A program made the translations under genes and the position numbers. From Pelecanus crispus (lineage: Eukaryota; Chordata; Aves; Pelecaniformes; Pelecanidae): DNA of 64,000 nt. This document shows positions 1-14,500 of this stretch, piece after piece (the stretch's first letter is position 1; each line of letters starts with the position of its first letter). The stretch lies in contig NC_134655.1 in assembly GCF_030463565.1 (NCBI RefSeq), positions 4,910,372 through 4,974,371 of the forward strand, written 5' to 3'. The notes below the pieces were generated by a model. It saw nothing but the letters and a program-made list of their open reading frames with translations. It did no database searches and was not told where the DNA came from.

Positions 1-2452
1 GACTATAAAGACTAATTGCTGTCATAGATGAAAATAGAGCACACTCTGGCTTTGTGCAAGGAAGGAATTGTTATTGCAACTCTGTAGATATGTTATCATG
101 AATATAGCCATTTTTAAATTAATTTTGCTATCAGTGAATGCCTTGCATCAAGATAAAAGTAATGAATTGAGGACTGACCTTTTGTTCTCTTACATCAAAG
201 TAGAAAATGTTCTGATGTTTCCTTCAGAATTTGCATAGCATATCAATATGTAAGTAGATTAGATACCCTGGGGGTTGTGTTCCCTCTCATTCCCTGTTAC
301 ATCCCACTTTCCGCATGAGCCTTGCTTGTTTCTTGATGCTAGAGCTGATACCTGTTAGCAGCCCCCAACTAGGTGGAATTTGAGATTAGGATTGTTCTTT
401 CTTCTCACAAGTCAGAATAATGAAATCATGAAAAGTAGGGTTGAGGGCGGAATGAAAGGGGGTAGAAATGGGAGGTCAAACCAGAATCACTCTGTCATTT
501 GGCACCGTGAGAGAGGGATGCTCAAATCTGCCTCCCCTGACTGGGTTTGGGGCTGGACCCTAAACTGAAAGCTTAACTTTCTGTCTCTGGTTGGATGTAG
601 GCATCGAAGTCAGAAGATTTTCATGCAGCCTTTTGTGAACCGAGTTGGAATCTATTGAGAACAACTCAAGAACAATGTAATTGAACCAGTTCTTAGCACT
701 GTTTCAACCTAAAAATTCATAGGGATCTTTACAGCCTTTGTACCAAAAAAGAAATATTGGGTTACTTTATGAGTTTTTGTCCTGGCCTATGTCATTTTGA
801 GACCCCTATTCCCACTGTCAATGTCAGAAGCAAAAAGACGTATTTATTATCCATACAGAAGTCCACTGATTTGATTGGATTTATCCAGGAAATCGTTTGA
901 CTCAGAGTCTTTTGCAAATAGAATTTGTTAATCATCTGAAAATGTTAATCTTTTCTGGAAAAAAGTGTTTAAATTGTGTTGCTGTGCTGGAAGAAATACT
1001 TCCAGTGTTGCCTGATTTAGACCAGATTACCTTGTCAGGACTGAAAGCAGTCACAATTTGGACTGCTCTTGAATGGCTGATGAATAAATTTGGCTTGTCA
1101 GTCTGGGAATGGAGCTTGAATAGAAGGATCCTGCAAAGAGAGTTGTAAAGAAATGAGAAACAATGTATCTGTGATACCTGATTATCTCATCTTTAATCAG
1201 CCTTGTAGTTGACGCCAGATTTGAATTAGCAAATACTGGGCAACAGTGCAGTTAGGCAGCTGTTTCTCTGTGCGTATAAAAGCATTCAGAGCAATGAAAA
1301 AACCACCTCTCTTCCCCAAATTTGCTTTAGTAGTCATCTTTTGTATGTAAACTGTCTGACTAAATAGCTTTTAAAGTCCTTTAGATTTTCATTTTTAGAA
1401 AGTGTATCTATGATAGTTTGAGACTAAGCCAGCTGTTAACAGCGTAGGAGCTAATTCTATAGTTCTAGCACAGACTCCTCTTAAAATAACTGGAAGCATT
1501 TCTGGAGTTAGAAAGTCTTGAATTAGTTTTTGTGATAATCATTTCTGTGACTGTGTGAATGTGACTTCAAATTGTCAGTGACCTATGAGGAGGAATGTTG
1601 GAAGTGTTTGAGGTCTTTCAGGTAACTCCGATGTGCTAGCAACTCTGATAATGCCACATAAACGTCATTCCACTGAAGAGGGCTTGCTAGTACAGACAGA
1701 GCCTTTTTCTGAGTGGTGGAAGTCAGTCAAAGAGCTTTGTAATTGCTGCGTCTCGTTTGATGCTAATAAACTTTCAAGCCCATGTGGTTGTTTCATAGTC
1801 TGACAGACTGTAGAAGAAGCAGTTGGAGAGTAAGGCTGAAATAAAAAATCCTTGCTATTCCACCCTCCATGCATGCATTTCTCCGGCCTAACCACTTGAG
1901 CGGCAGGTTTTTTAAAACACCTGTCAATATTCCCTAGGTATGTATTTTATCTTGCATGTGCACATTTATTTTAGAATTTCACACTGTAGCATACTGTTCA
2001 TATACAGCTTAGAAACATCCTCAATTTTTAGAAGTTAGGAGCACCTGTCAGCTCCCGCTGACTTCGAAAGCTTTCAGCCTGGACCTTAAGCTCTCTGAGT
2101 CAGAGGCTGCCTTTTCAATGCCTGTTGCATAGCCCCTGCCATAGGGAGGACCAGTTGCTGAGTGGAAGCCATGGATATCATGCTCCAAGTAGTCCACAGC
2201 AGTAGTTGCTACCTTCTACTGGTCATGCAGTAAGTCAGTAGCAGGGATGAGATTAGACAATTGCCAGGCTCCAAATGCCTTTTCTTTTCTTTAACGTCAC
2301 ATTTTTGAGATGCCAGCGGTGTTTGATGTGCATAAGTTCACTCACAGCCACTTTTGATATGTCCTGTAAAAAACATCTGGATACTAAATGTTCCTCTTCT
2401 GACCATCTCTCTGAAAGGGGCTGTGTGCAATCTCAGTGTTTCTTCATTTTAG
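1..2452 (+). other. COL4A6 intron, no exon recognised
   Basis: This is the intron upstream of the first visible collagen exon. I read it in all frames for Gly-X-Y runs flanked by AG and GT and found none. No recognisable repeat was seen. The short open frames here have no family resemblance. Confidence 0.6.
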
Positions 2453-2524
2453 GTATCACCTTGCCCTGCATAGTTCCTGGAGCGTATGGGCCCCCAGGGA
2501 CTCCCGGTTTTCCAGGATTGCCAG
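2453..2524 (+). CDS. COL4A6: COL4A6 exon (local 1)
   Basis: 72 bp, phase 1 at both ends. The acceptor is cttcattttag and the donor ccag/gtaggg. It opens with a cysteine-bearing interruption, [12 protein letters not shown], then five clean Gly-X-Y triplets. Confidence 0.88.
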
Positions 2525-5500
2525 GTAGGGAGACAAGCTGATTGTAATGCACTGGCTGACTACCAAGAAGCACTTACTCCTCAAGGAAGATAATACCTGC
2601 TAATTAATCTCCTCCAAATGATAGTTATTTCAGAGAGTTAACTGGCAGAACAATGTTCCTCTTTTTTCAAAGAGACTAGGCTTGAATCCCATGGAGGATC
2701 ATAATGCCTGCACCATTTTTCCCTTTAAAGTAGCCTCTGAACACAAACCCTCTCTTTCTGTGTTTATGTAGCTGATGAAGCAGCCATAGCTTTGAGATTT
2801 TATTTAGCTTAAATTGTGTATCCAGCGAGTGTTTTCAGCACTAGTTTTGCAGAAAAGATGTGATCCTGTTTTCTCATGCTGTTTTTGTCCTCCACTATTC
2901 ATTCATTAATACTGTATTTTTACCCTTAGGTCCCAAAGGCAGCAAAGGCTTTCCTGGCATTCCAGGCCAACCTGGATTACGTGGGTCAAAAGGACAGCCA
3001 GGATCTCCGGGAATAATGGGCTTGCAGGGGGAACCTGGTAAGAGGGAAGTTACTGGAGTTCTTTTTATTGTCTGATTAATGTGTACAATTTTTTATCAAA
3101 AGAGTTGTCCAACCTTCTAGGCCACTTTTCTGCCTGGTACATTCATAATGCTCCATTGAGAGCTCCATTGTGATCCTTCCAAATGCAATCTTTGCAAGCA
3201 TATGATTGCAGCTTGGAAGAAAACAAAAGAAACGTTCAAGATACGTGTTACCTGCCTATAATATTATGTTACTGCTGGAGGAAAAGAGGACAACCAACAC
3301 AATTTGTTTCTCCAGAGACCATCATCACGTGCTTTGTTACAGTTTAGGTTAACTACAAGTTTAGCGTAAAACTTGTTTTAAGCCATGTGGTGCTCTGGTA
3401 AAGGCACGTTGTGCAGTGTTTGGACTCATTTTAGCTGTGGGAATTTCTGGTGGTTGTGTAAATCAAGAGCAAGAAGCAGAGGTGGCGAGCAAAAATTCCT
3501 AAAGCTAGACTGCTGTGTATCCATCAGGTTTCTCTGGATATGGCTGAAGAACTCTCTTATCCTTTCGCTGCATTAAGGGGGGATGTCATCTTTATGCAGT
3601 CACTGATTTCATGACGTAACCCCTGAGCAGTGTGACACATCCACACAGCAGTGCAGTTTAGTGTCTGCTTGGTACAGGGAGAGTACTTTCCAGTCCTCCT
3701 TGTACCAAGGCTGCCAGTGTCTTCTGCCCTGCAGCACCAGAAGTTGTCTGCCTTAGAGGACAGAGTAAGAAAGGTGTGATGAGTATAACATCTTTCCAGC
3801 TTTTGTGCTTGATAGTGGTAGTGAGATACTGCCTGTCTGTAGCCTGAAATGGCCATCTTCCTCTTTTTTTTGTCCTTTTTGCCTAATCTGCCATCTAGTG
3901 AAACCAAGCTTGTAAAGACACAACAAGCTGCAGCTCCCAGGTACTCCTGAAGTATTCTTTTATTTTTTTTTTTAAAAAAAAAAAAAAGGATATTCTAACT
4001 GTTTTAAACAGTTTTCATCAGTTTCATCAGTTTCTGTCACCAATTATTGTTTGTAAATCAGTACTGAAACATTCTGCAGCTTTCCAAACCACTTTTTCTT
4101 GCATGGAAATTTTTAAAATGTTGATTTTGTTAGAGATGCTATTGGAAGCAGATATTCTGTTGTCCTGGTTTCGGCTGGGAGAGAGTTAATTTTCTTCCTA
4201 GTAGCAGGCATAGTGCTGCGTTTTGGATTTAGTAGGAGAAGAATGTTGATAACACGCTGATGTTTTAGTTGTGGCTGAGTACTGGTTATGCTAGTCAAGG
4301 ACTTTTCAGCTTCCCATGCTCTGCCAGGCGCACAAGAAACTGGGAGGGGGCACAGCCGGAATAGTTGATCCAAACTGACCAAAGGGCTATTCCATACTAT
4401 ACGGCGTCATGCTCAGTATAGACACGGGCGGGGGTTGGCTGGGGAGCAGCGATCGCTGCTCGGGAACTGTCTGGGTATCGGTCAGCGGGTGGTGAGCAAT
4501 TGCATTGTGCATCACTTGCTTTGTATATCATTATTATTATTATCATTATTATACTGTTACTATTAGCATTACTATTTTACTTTATTTCAATTATTAAACT
4601 GTTCTTATCTCAACCCAGGAGTGTTTCTCACTCTTACTCCTCGGATTCTTTCCCCCATCCCATCGGGGTAGGGGGAGTGAGCGAGCGGCTGCGTGGTGCT
4701 TAGTTGCTGGCTGGGGCTAAACCACGACATCTGTACTTCTGCTGAGTGATATTTACTGTTTTTCTCTTTAAGGCTTCCCTGGGCCTCGAGGAGAGCAAGG
4801 GTCACAAGGACTTCCGGGACTGGATGGAACAGATGGTTTGCCTGGGAAAATGGGTGCTTCAGGCTTAGCTGGAACGAAAGGAGCTCCTGGAGATGTATTT
4901 GGTGCTGAGAGTGGAGCCCTGGGAGAGCGTGGCCGACCTGGACTCCCAGGTGATAAAGGGCTTACAGGTGATCCTGGATTTCCAGGACCAAAAGGTAAGC
5001 ACTGATACTGCTTGTATCTGGGAATATCAAACTGTTTCTCTTTGAAAAATCGTTCCTCTTTCCAATCTCTTTAAGCTACTGTGTTAGCAGTCCTCTAAGC
5101 TGCTCACAGGTGGTGATTTGTTGGTTTTCTCTTAGAATCTAATGCAACTCAAAGGCTTTTATTAAAACTCACGTTTTAATTAAAAGTGTGAATTTTTTTT
5201 TATTTGTTCTATAACCTCCCACCTCTCTGTTCCCAGGGTTAGATGGAAGACCAGGCCTCCTAGGTATTAAAGGCGAACAGGGTAATCCAGGATATTCGGG
5301 TGTCCCTGGATTGCGGGGACCTCCTGGTCCTGGAGGTCCTTTTGGCATTAAGGGAAAACCAGGACCCTTGGGGCCAGTTGGCCTTGCAGGAGCAGCAGGT
5401 ATGTCATGTCTTCAGATGAAGACAAGTAGCTAAGCTGAACACTGCAACGTTGAGGAAGTGTGGGAGAGATTTGGCATTTGCTAGGAGTGAGCTCCTACCT

Positions 5501-8500
5501 CTGGTTAGGGATAACAGGGTGCAGAATTTGAGCCTTTTGCCTCTGACTCCTGGACGATTCCTGCCTAGAAATGGTGCCCCAAGGCTGTAAGAAGTACAGC
5601 AGAAAGATAGGAGAAAGCATCTTAAACGTATTGATATTTTTAACATCTCTGCTTTTACATGCTGGCTGTATCATTGACTACTCTTCATTTCCCATTTTCA
5701 TGACATTTAATTCCTGATGTATGAGGTTGCTTGAAATGTGACTTTGATAGATTGAAAAATTGTAGGCTTTCTCAGAATGAGCACTTAAGTCTTCTCTGTC
5801 TTTCTCTTCGCTGGGGCAGAAGAGAAGTTTATTTCCCTTCACTTTATGGGGAAAAAGAACCCCACCACTTGAGTACAGCAGTATCTCTCAAGCTGCACTG
5901 ACTAAAGTGTTTCATGTAACAGTATATGCAAGACTTGAGAACCAAGTAAAGAGGTACCTGGGAATTGGTAGATAATGGTCTGTGACATAACTCATCTGTT
6001 CTGACATGCAGAATGACAGTGCTGGAGCACAGTGACAACAAATGAATGAAAGCAGTAACATCATTTGAGATGAGAATCATAGAGTTTTAAAGGTTTTTTT
6101 TATTTTGACATTAACATTGCTTTTGCCTCTCTATTGTTTTACATTTTTGGACTGTATGCCATATATGACTTTCCTTCAACTGTTTTTAAAAACCTCCCAT
6201 TGCTAGGATGATAAGCTCCAAATGATTAAGTTTTTTGCAGTCTCTCTGAATCATTAATTTCTTTTGTACCCTTGTTCTTTCTGTTTACATATTTTGTCTG
6301 TTTTTTCATTCACCATGTTTCTATTCCATTTATCATCAACTCTCCATTTCTGATGTCACACTGTTTGGTTATGGGTTCTTCACATAGGCTGTCAAGGTGA
6401 GAAAATGCAGTGTAGCGTAAAAGCTCATGGACTAACAACCTAGCTTTTAATGCTACAAGAATTGCATTGACTATAGGTGATACCCCTTATTATTGCTAAT
6501 CAAACCAGAAGGCAAAGAACCATTGTAGTGAGAATGCTCAGAATGTAACAAAGCCTGAAGCCTACAGGGAAATCCTTAATTTGTACAGATTTTAAGTGTG
6601 TGTGTGTGTTCTTTGTCTTCTTAAATAAAGCAGCCATTTCATCTTCTGCTTTAAAAAATACTGGGTTGTAGCTTAACATGTTTTAGCCCTGACTGTAACA
6701 AAGCTCGTGTATCAGGTGCTACTGCTGCAAATGCCATTTTTCAGAAGCCACCTGATTTTTCCTTCTCTTCCTCTCTTTGGATCTGAGCATTCTGTTTTCA
6801 GTGGTTTGAGCCTTTATTTAAAACTGTAAACCATTACAAAGCTTCAGCGAGAAACATTCTGAAACATTTAGAGGCAAAACAGTGCATATGATGTTGGTTT
6901 TGTGACAGCACAATCAGAAGCTTGTTCCCTTAGTGAGCAATTTGCTCTTGAGAAGTAACCCTTTAACTACCAAGGTGGAAAAGAAACTTGTAAAAACAAG
7001 CCTCTCCAATTGATCTCTGGCCCACCCAGAGGATGGGGTAGGTAGCAGAAGCTGGCATTAATGATGCTCCCCATTCTGGTTTGGCTGCCTTGATGATAAA
7101 GGTAAGACTGGTGCACTACAGTTTAGTGTCTAGTAAAGGAGACAAAAATGGATACACCATAAGGGGTTTCACTCTTGCCAGTTGTGTAGTGATGTAGGCA
7201 GTAACCCTCTTCATAGGTATTTTATTATTAGATGACTAATGCTTTTGCAATTCTAAGCTTTATGCCTTCTAGTAGGCTGCATGTGCCATAAGGTCCATTT
7301 GTCATATTAAAAACAATGCTGTGTTTCAAGAGTTTGGTAAGCTGTCCACAAATTGTCCTAGTGTTTGTGTGACATAATCTGTTGAGTTCTTTCTTGTATT
7401 GATTCAGGACTTCCTGGAGTCAAAGGCTTGACTGGGGATGTAGGTCCACAAGGCCCTGCTGGTATGAAAGGCTTCCCAGGTCTTGATGGTGCTCCAGGAT
7501 CTCCTGGGGAAAGAGGATTCTTGGGGCCACCTGGGCCTTTTGGTCAAGATGGACGTCCAGGTTTCTCTGGCCCAAAAGGTACGTGTTCCACTAGGGCAAT
7601 AGTCTGAGATTGCTGTGCCCACAAAAAAATAACCTTTTTAATACCAATTTTTAGCCCCATCTTGTCAGAAGAGAATTAATTCCCAACTAGTGTGGGAATG
7701 CATTTGTTTTGCTGCTGAGTTATGAATTATGAATGATGGATTTAATTATCAAATCATGGTCATAAGGAGATCCATCTTAAAGGACTTGGGCCCTTATGGA
7801 CAAAGGATCATGTAAATCAAGATAGAAAGACAAGAAAATTGAAGGAATGAGGAACAGTGAATGAAATTTGTAGAAGGGAGAGAATGAAGCACAAACCAAA
7901 TGGGAAGTAAAAATTTACAATCTGTATGGTCTTTAAGCACCAGTACAGTAGTTGGTTACTTGGAGAATTCTGTGTTATTTTAGGTGGAGAGTAATAGAGC
8001 TATGTAACTGCATGTTGCTTTCCTGGAAATTGATTGGGTTTTGCTCTCCAGTGGAAGCTCTCCAAGGTGAACTGAAAAGTGCTGGTTCAAAGTGTCATGA
8101 GTGGAGACCCATGAGAGAAGTGGCCATGCTGTGCTTCCGCCATGAAGTTTTACTACCCAGATTTGGGTGATTGGCCAGACCCATGCTGCCTCTACCTGCC
8201 AGCAGCTAGGTGGGTGTGCAGTGTACCAGCAGAGACTAATTTTCCCTTTCTATTTCTCAATTTTTTTATACAGGCGAGAAAGGGTCTTATGGCCTGCTTG
8301 GTTTCCCTGGCATGCCAGGCCTGCCTGGTGTCCCTGGGGTGAATGGGTTTAAAGGAACTCCTGGCACAGCTGGAGGAAAAGGGAGCCCTGGAGTTGTGGG
8401 ACTCCAAGGTCAAAAAGGTGAGAAACAGCTGAAAGTCTTTTGCTGGCTGTGCAGCAGAGGGACTTAGGAGGCCCTTCTGAGATGTCTGCGTATTTAATGT

Positions 8501-11500
8501 TTTCTTCTAAATACTCTGTTCTTTTCTTCCTTATGAAATACTTTGGTCTGGTTGCCAAAGATGCTGAGCACTTACTGATGAATTTGCATCAGGAGACATG
8601 GAAGTTCTGGTTTTGGCTGCCAGCTTCTCGTGTTATACCCTTTCTCTGTTAGATTATTTTGCAAGAAGATTTCTTGACTTCTTATTTCTTCAGGTGACAG
8701 AGGTGATATAGGTCCACCTGGTCTTCCTGTTCTTGGGCCTCCAGAACAGGCACTGCAATTCAAAGGAGATAAAGGAGATCCTGGATTAGCTGGGCTTGGA
8801 GGATTCCCTGGACCTAGAGGTATTTCACAACGTTGTAGTTAGTTGCCAGTATCAGTTGTTCAGTACTGTGCTTATTCTCAGTGGAGTATGAGCTGTTCTT
8901 TTGACAGCGCCTGCAGTATTACTATTTTCTGTTCTGCCATTCACATTCTAGCACGATTTGCATATGGCAATTCTGAATTTTGAGAAAACAATTTTCCTTT
9001 GAAGCTCTGTTCTGCAAAGCTAATGCCATCCCTTCCTCCTCTTTAAGGGGAGCTTTGGATAACAGGTCAATTGGCCCAAATGAGCTGAATGCCTGTATTA
9101 TGAAATGAAATTACACTCTGTTGTATAACCCAGGTGATAAAGGAATCCCAGGAAGCCGTGGACAGCCTGGTCTCCCTGGTCCAATTGGGTCTGCAAGCAA
9201 AGAGAGAGGTCTTCATGGTGACCCAGGCTTTTCTGGTCCACTTGGACAGCCTGGGCTGCCAGGACAGAAGGGTACACATGGTATCATAGGATTCCCAGGA
9301 ATGCCAGGAGAGAGGGTAAATACCTTCTTAAGTATCTTCATCTCCTCTAAGTGCTCTTTGGAAAATCCTGTGTTCTAATTGGTACTCCTGTAGCAAAGCA
9401 GCAGAAGCTGGCAGGATTTTTCCTTACAAAACTTACAGATTGTTTTTGTTTGGCTCATACTGTTGAATGACACTTTGGATAGTACTTCTTCCTACATCTT
9501 TGCAGTCTGTTATCCCACATGACCCAAACTTGGAACAGCAAGAATAAAAAGCAAAGGCTAATTCTGGTGGCTTTTTTTCAGGGTTCAGATGGTATCACAG
9601 GAACACTTGGATTCCCAGGACCTGTTGGTGTCCCTGGTCCAAAGGGTAAGAAATCTTTCATAGCGTACATGGTCTTTCAGTACACACAGTCCTATTATTC
9701 GTGACTAAAATGAATGAGTAGTGTTCTAGAAGTGTCCATTGCTCTCCAGTGACTGGCTCCGAAGTACATGTGCCCTTGTAAGGGCCTTCATTCTGATGAG
9801 ACCAGTCCCAAGCCAAATGCCTAAATACTTTGTGGTCCTTTGAAAGTTTGGCCACAGTGCTGTGTGAAGCTTGTTGGACAGTACAAGAGGCACCCTTCTC
9901 TCTCATCTCCTTGTGTCGAAAGTATAAAGGGCAGGATGTTGTTTGTCTTATCATGCATTTGCATGAGTGAATTTGCATCCATTGCTGTTCATAAGCATTT
10001 TCAAACTCAGGTACATCACTTACTATTGTCTTTCTTGCTCCATGGATTTGAAGTATAGGCAAGGTTTATTTTCATAAACAAGGCTCTTGAGCAGCTCTGA
10101 AAACTGCGCCCCGCAGTCAATTAGGGAATGGCCTCCCCACCTTGTCTGTCTTTTCCAGGTGACCAGGGAGAGTCTGTTGGTGTTCCTGGCATTGCTGGAG
10201 GAAAAGGAGAGCGAGGGGACCCGGGGTTCCCAGGTAAAATAGCCCTTGATTGCTCGCTTCAAGAATGCAAAATTCTAGAGATTAAACAGGATAGCATTGC
10301 GCATTGGGTGTTTTTGGAATTTTTTGTAATGTAAATTTAAATACTTCAGTCATCTCCTGGAAGTGAGATTTGAGGAGTCTAGAATGGTGGGGCACAAATC
10401 TAGATGATAATGAACATGTCCAAGAACAGCCCAATTCTAATGCTGGGTCTCACTTCACTTCTTGAGGAGGAACTTGTGAACTTGCACTGGTATTTGGCAT
10501 CCAGGGAGTCCAGTCCAGGGCCCAGACCATGGCTAAGCAGACACAAGTGCTGCGGCCTCAACTTAACACGTTTCTCATTCTCTTCACACCTTCCTCCAGT
10601 TTGACTTGTGTTCTAGCACGCTGCCTGTTTTTATTCTTTCAGGAGAGAGAGGGAGAGAAGGACTCAAGGGTGAACCAGGCTACCCAGGAAGCACTGGGGT
10701 GAATGGACTCAAAGGTGGCCCAGGAGATCTTGGCCAAGAAGGACCAGCAGGTACTGAACTAGGCATCTAAGTTCTGCAGTTCATGGTGTGACTGTGGAAC
10801 AACCTCACCTTGTCTTTTCCTGAGCCCTGGTTGGCCTGTCTCAGCTGAGGCTTAAACAAGAAGGTTGACAGGAAGATGGGAATTTTCTTTGACACTAGCG
10901 TGAGGTGTCACCTTGTCCTGTCATGACCGATCCTGTGGGTCAACCATGCAGTGAATCCTGCACAATGGAAACCTAAAGTAATTCCTTTAACAAATAGGGA
11001 AGACCTCAATTAGATGCAAGCAGTAGCAGCTTCTTTGCAGCTACTTATGGGCAAGGCTGCTCTAAAATCTTCCATTGCAACCCTTCCGTCCATTCCCTCT
11101 TTAGAGCCAAATGTACCCAGAAGGATGGGTACAAGTGTCTTTGAGTAGTGGTGTAACTAGCAGGTAGATTCTATTGTTATCAAGATTAAAGATAGGATAA
11201 CAGTGAAAGTTGTTATTGGAATATTTTATTTGAAGAACAATTTAATTAGTTATTCAGTATGTGAACTGTTTGAGTGTGTCACTTGGTGGATGATGAAGAA
11301 CGTCATTGTTATGATTAAAAAAAAAGCTATCAAATAAATAGCTTGATAAGTGCTATGCTAGTGGTAGTAGTGAGGAGAAATTTGGATCTGGTTTTGCTTT
11401 ATCTAAATAGCAGTTTATTCACCCATCTTGTGAGTTAAGTGCAGGAACAGAAGCTGTAAGATGGAGCTGTGAGCTGTTCCATCTTGGATGTGTAGTACAG

Positions 11501-14500
11501 GAACATTTTTCTGCTTATTTTTAGGAATCCCTGGAAATGCTGGGCTGAGAGGAAGCCCTGGGTCACCAGGACCTCCAGGGCAGCCAGGATCTGTCGGATT
11601 CCCTGGAGCTCGTGGACCAGCAGGACCTAAAGGTATATTTGGAGCCTGCACATGCGGGGAGAAATTGGGTCAGAAAACCAGTGTTTTGGCCAAGTATATC
11701 ACAGCAGGCAGGCAGCACTCTTATGTGTGGGCCAGCTGTGCGTGGGAAATCAGCTCATTTCTTGGCAACGTTAGTGCAGGCACCAGCTGCTAGAAACGAG
11801 CAGAGGTGGTTGGAAAGGGAGAGGCTCTCACTTGATTTGGATCACTGATGGGTGTTCACTGAGGGTAGAACCGGTGAGAGCAGTGGGAAGAGTTTCCATG
11901 AAGGGGGCCTCTGTGAAGGAAGAATTTACATACCGTGTTCCCCTGTGTGTCAGGTTTCTCATACATGTTGTAGTCTCCATGAAACATCTTGTGCATTTTC
12001 ACCTAACTAGATTATTTGCTTATTTGTTCACTTATGTGTTCTCAATGTCTCTTCAGGGTTTCATGGATTTCCGGGTTTAAATGGTCTGAATGGCTTGCCA
12101 GGCACAAAAGGGTCTCCTGGAACACCAGGTAAAGGAAATGTGTAGTAGAAGTGTCATAGCTGGGGAAATGCATACATACACTGGTCCATCATGAGAGCAG
12201 TGTTCCCCACAAAATTCCCCTATTTCACGCAGTTCCGGATTTAACCATAACCTGAAGAAAAACCTCAGGATACTGAATGTGCATGAACAAATTCTTCTTT
12301 AATGCCAGTAAAAATAGGATGCAGCCTGTGGAGTGAAGAGGCTTTCTGGTCATGGTTGTCCTTGAATTCCTGAAGGACTATGTCACCGCCGGAAAGTCAA
12401 TGGAATGAAATCATAAAACTGTTCCGTTTCTAATGGATGTTTGATTTCAGCAGGGCAGCGTCAAATGCTTTCTTTGAGTTGGGCTTAGCAATGGCATGTT
12501 TCTGTAGTGCTTTCCATAGCCCTCCATTATAAGGAGCTCAAGAAAGGCATCAGTAAAATGAGAAACTGATTTCTTTGAGTAGATTCTGGATTCTGCTTTT
12601 GGGAAGCTTCTGCTGGATTTTTTCATATTTTTAACCATATGAAATAGAATGTGGTTCTGTTTTGCAAACAGTGTTTTACTAAATGTAAAGAGGAGGAGAA
12701 AGACCTTTCCAAAGAGACTTCTTTAGTTACAGTCATCTTTTAAAGCAGCACTTAAAATTTGTGGCAGACATTTTATGCATAAAAATGGACAAACAGTCTT
12801 GATGTGTACAACTTAAAAGATACCTGTGTTTTGTTTGTTTAAAACATGCTCTATTGGAAGGTAATTATTTAGACCATATAGCTCCTTCACAGTTTTCCTA
12901 TCTCAGAGAGCTGCTTAGTATTTACTCTTACCAGAGTAACATGTGGAACTCTCCCTGCAGCTCTTCCAGGGAGCCTCTGCCCTGCACCACTTGTGCCTCA
13001 GTGTGTCTTCTGCAGTATGTGGAAACTGATCTCTCCATGTTGGAGCATGAAGCCCGCTAGATTATTTAAAGACCAGCAGCTTGAATCTATGTTGCATCCT
13101 CTTGAGAGACACAGCATATGGGCTGGCAGGCAAATCCTGTCACAGAAGTGCTATGTGCACGTCCTTGCTCAAGAGCTTGTGGGAAGACCAGAACAGTCAC
13201 ACACTTCTCTCTCAGCATCTTGCAGATTGTTTAAATTCACTGTGCACAACTAGAGTAGCACATGAGGCACCAAATCTCTTTCTGTTGCTCTACTGAAAAC
13301 AGCAGAGTAGTAAATGGCTAATTTTTTATTGCAACTCAGTTTGTGTAATAATTTAACTGCTATTAGGCAATTTGAATAAGCTCTCTTATCTTTGTTAACC
13401 ATGTTTAATTAGGTCTGAGTGAAGCTGGACTGAAAGGCCCTGCAGGTCTCCCAGGTCCGAAGGGTGAAGAAGGTTCTCCAGGCTTGGGTAGAGGACCTCT
13501 AGGATTCCCTGGACCAAAAGGCTCATCAGGAGACATGGGTAAATGCTGATGTTCTGGAAGTCCAGCAGGATGTATTGCAGCTCAGGTTAATGGGTTGCAT
13601 GGTCAGAATTACCAGAGAGAACTGCTAAAGCCACAGAGATGATTAGTAGTTTGACAGGTAAATGTTAAATCTGTGATGTGGCTATATATTTGAGAAACAG
13701 CAGAATATAGTAATTTTTCCTCCCATGTAGTGAGAAGTCTCTTTGTTCTCCTCAATATAAATGCTGCTAAGCCACTCACTACTTCTGTCCATGTCTGTGA
13801 AGATCACTGAGGAACTTTGGGTACTCTCTCACTTTGTTTTTCTTATCCTAGGTCCCCCTGGCCCTGTGGGACTGCCTGGCTTGCCAGGAACACCTGGAGC
13901 TTCTCTTCCTTCTGATATACGTGGGAGACCTGGGGATGCTGGCCATCCAGGAACTGATGGGAGGTCAGGTATGAAGAGAGACCTTTTAAGGAGAGTGGAC
14001 TAGCTAAGGGGACTTCTGTTTCTTTATGCGCTTCCTTTGAAGAGCTCTCAGGGGGAAATGACTTGGATAAGTACTGTCACTTCAATAACCTGGGTTTTAG
14101 ATCAGGGATTGAGAATGAGAAGATCTGTTTTCAATTCCTGCTATTGAATCCTGATTTGATTTAGCCTGTTATTAAAGCTGTCTAGTCCATATTCATTTCA
14201 CCTATTGTGGTACTGAAGATAGACTTGGGCACTAAGGTAGGTACTTAAGTCCAGTGTAGTATGTCTAAATTTGGACACCAGCTCCATTTTAGACTGTGGT
14301 TTCCACAGCTGTAATCATAGGCTCAGTGTAAAGTGTAGAAGTATCTTGTGTGAGCTGGGAGGCAGCAAAGCTTCATTGCTACTTAGAGGTACATAAGAAG
14401 CACTTGTCATAGGGTCAACAGCAAGTATATTTTGAAAGATTTGTCATGATGCCATTGATACCCATTCAATACCTCACAGCTTGTCAGAGAGGCTGAGACT

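Noticed and set aside
9067-9279. Minus-strand open frame over the collagen exon at 9134
   Set aside because: Antisense shadow of a Gly-X-Y exon. Similar antisense frames with Pro-rich repeats occur at 7404, 11415, 14839 and 16220.
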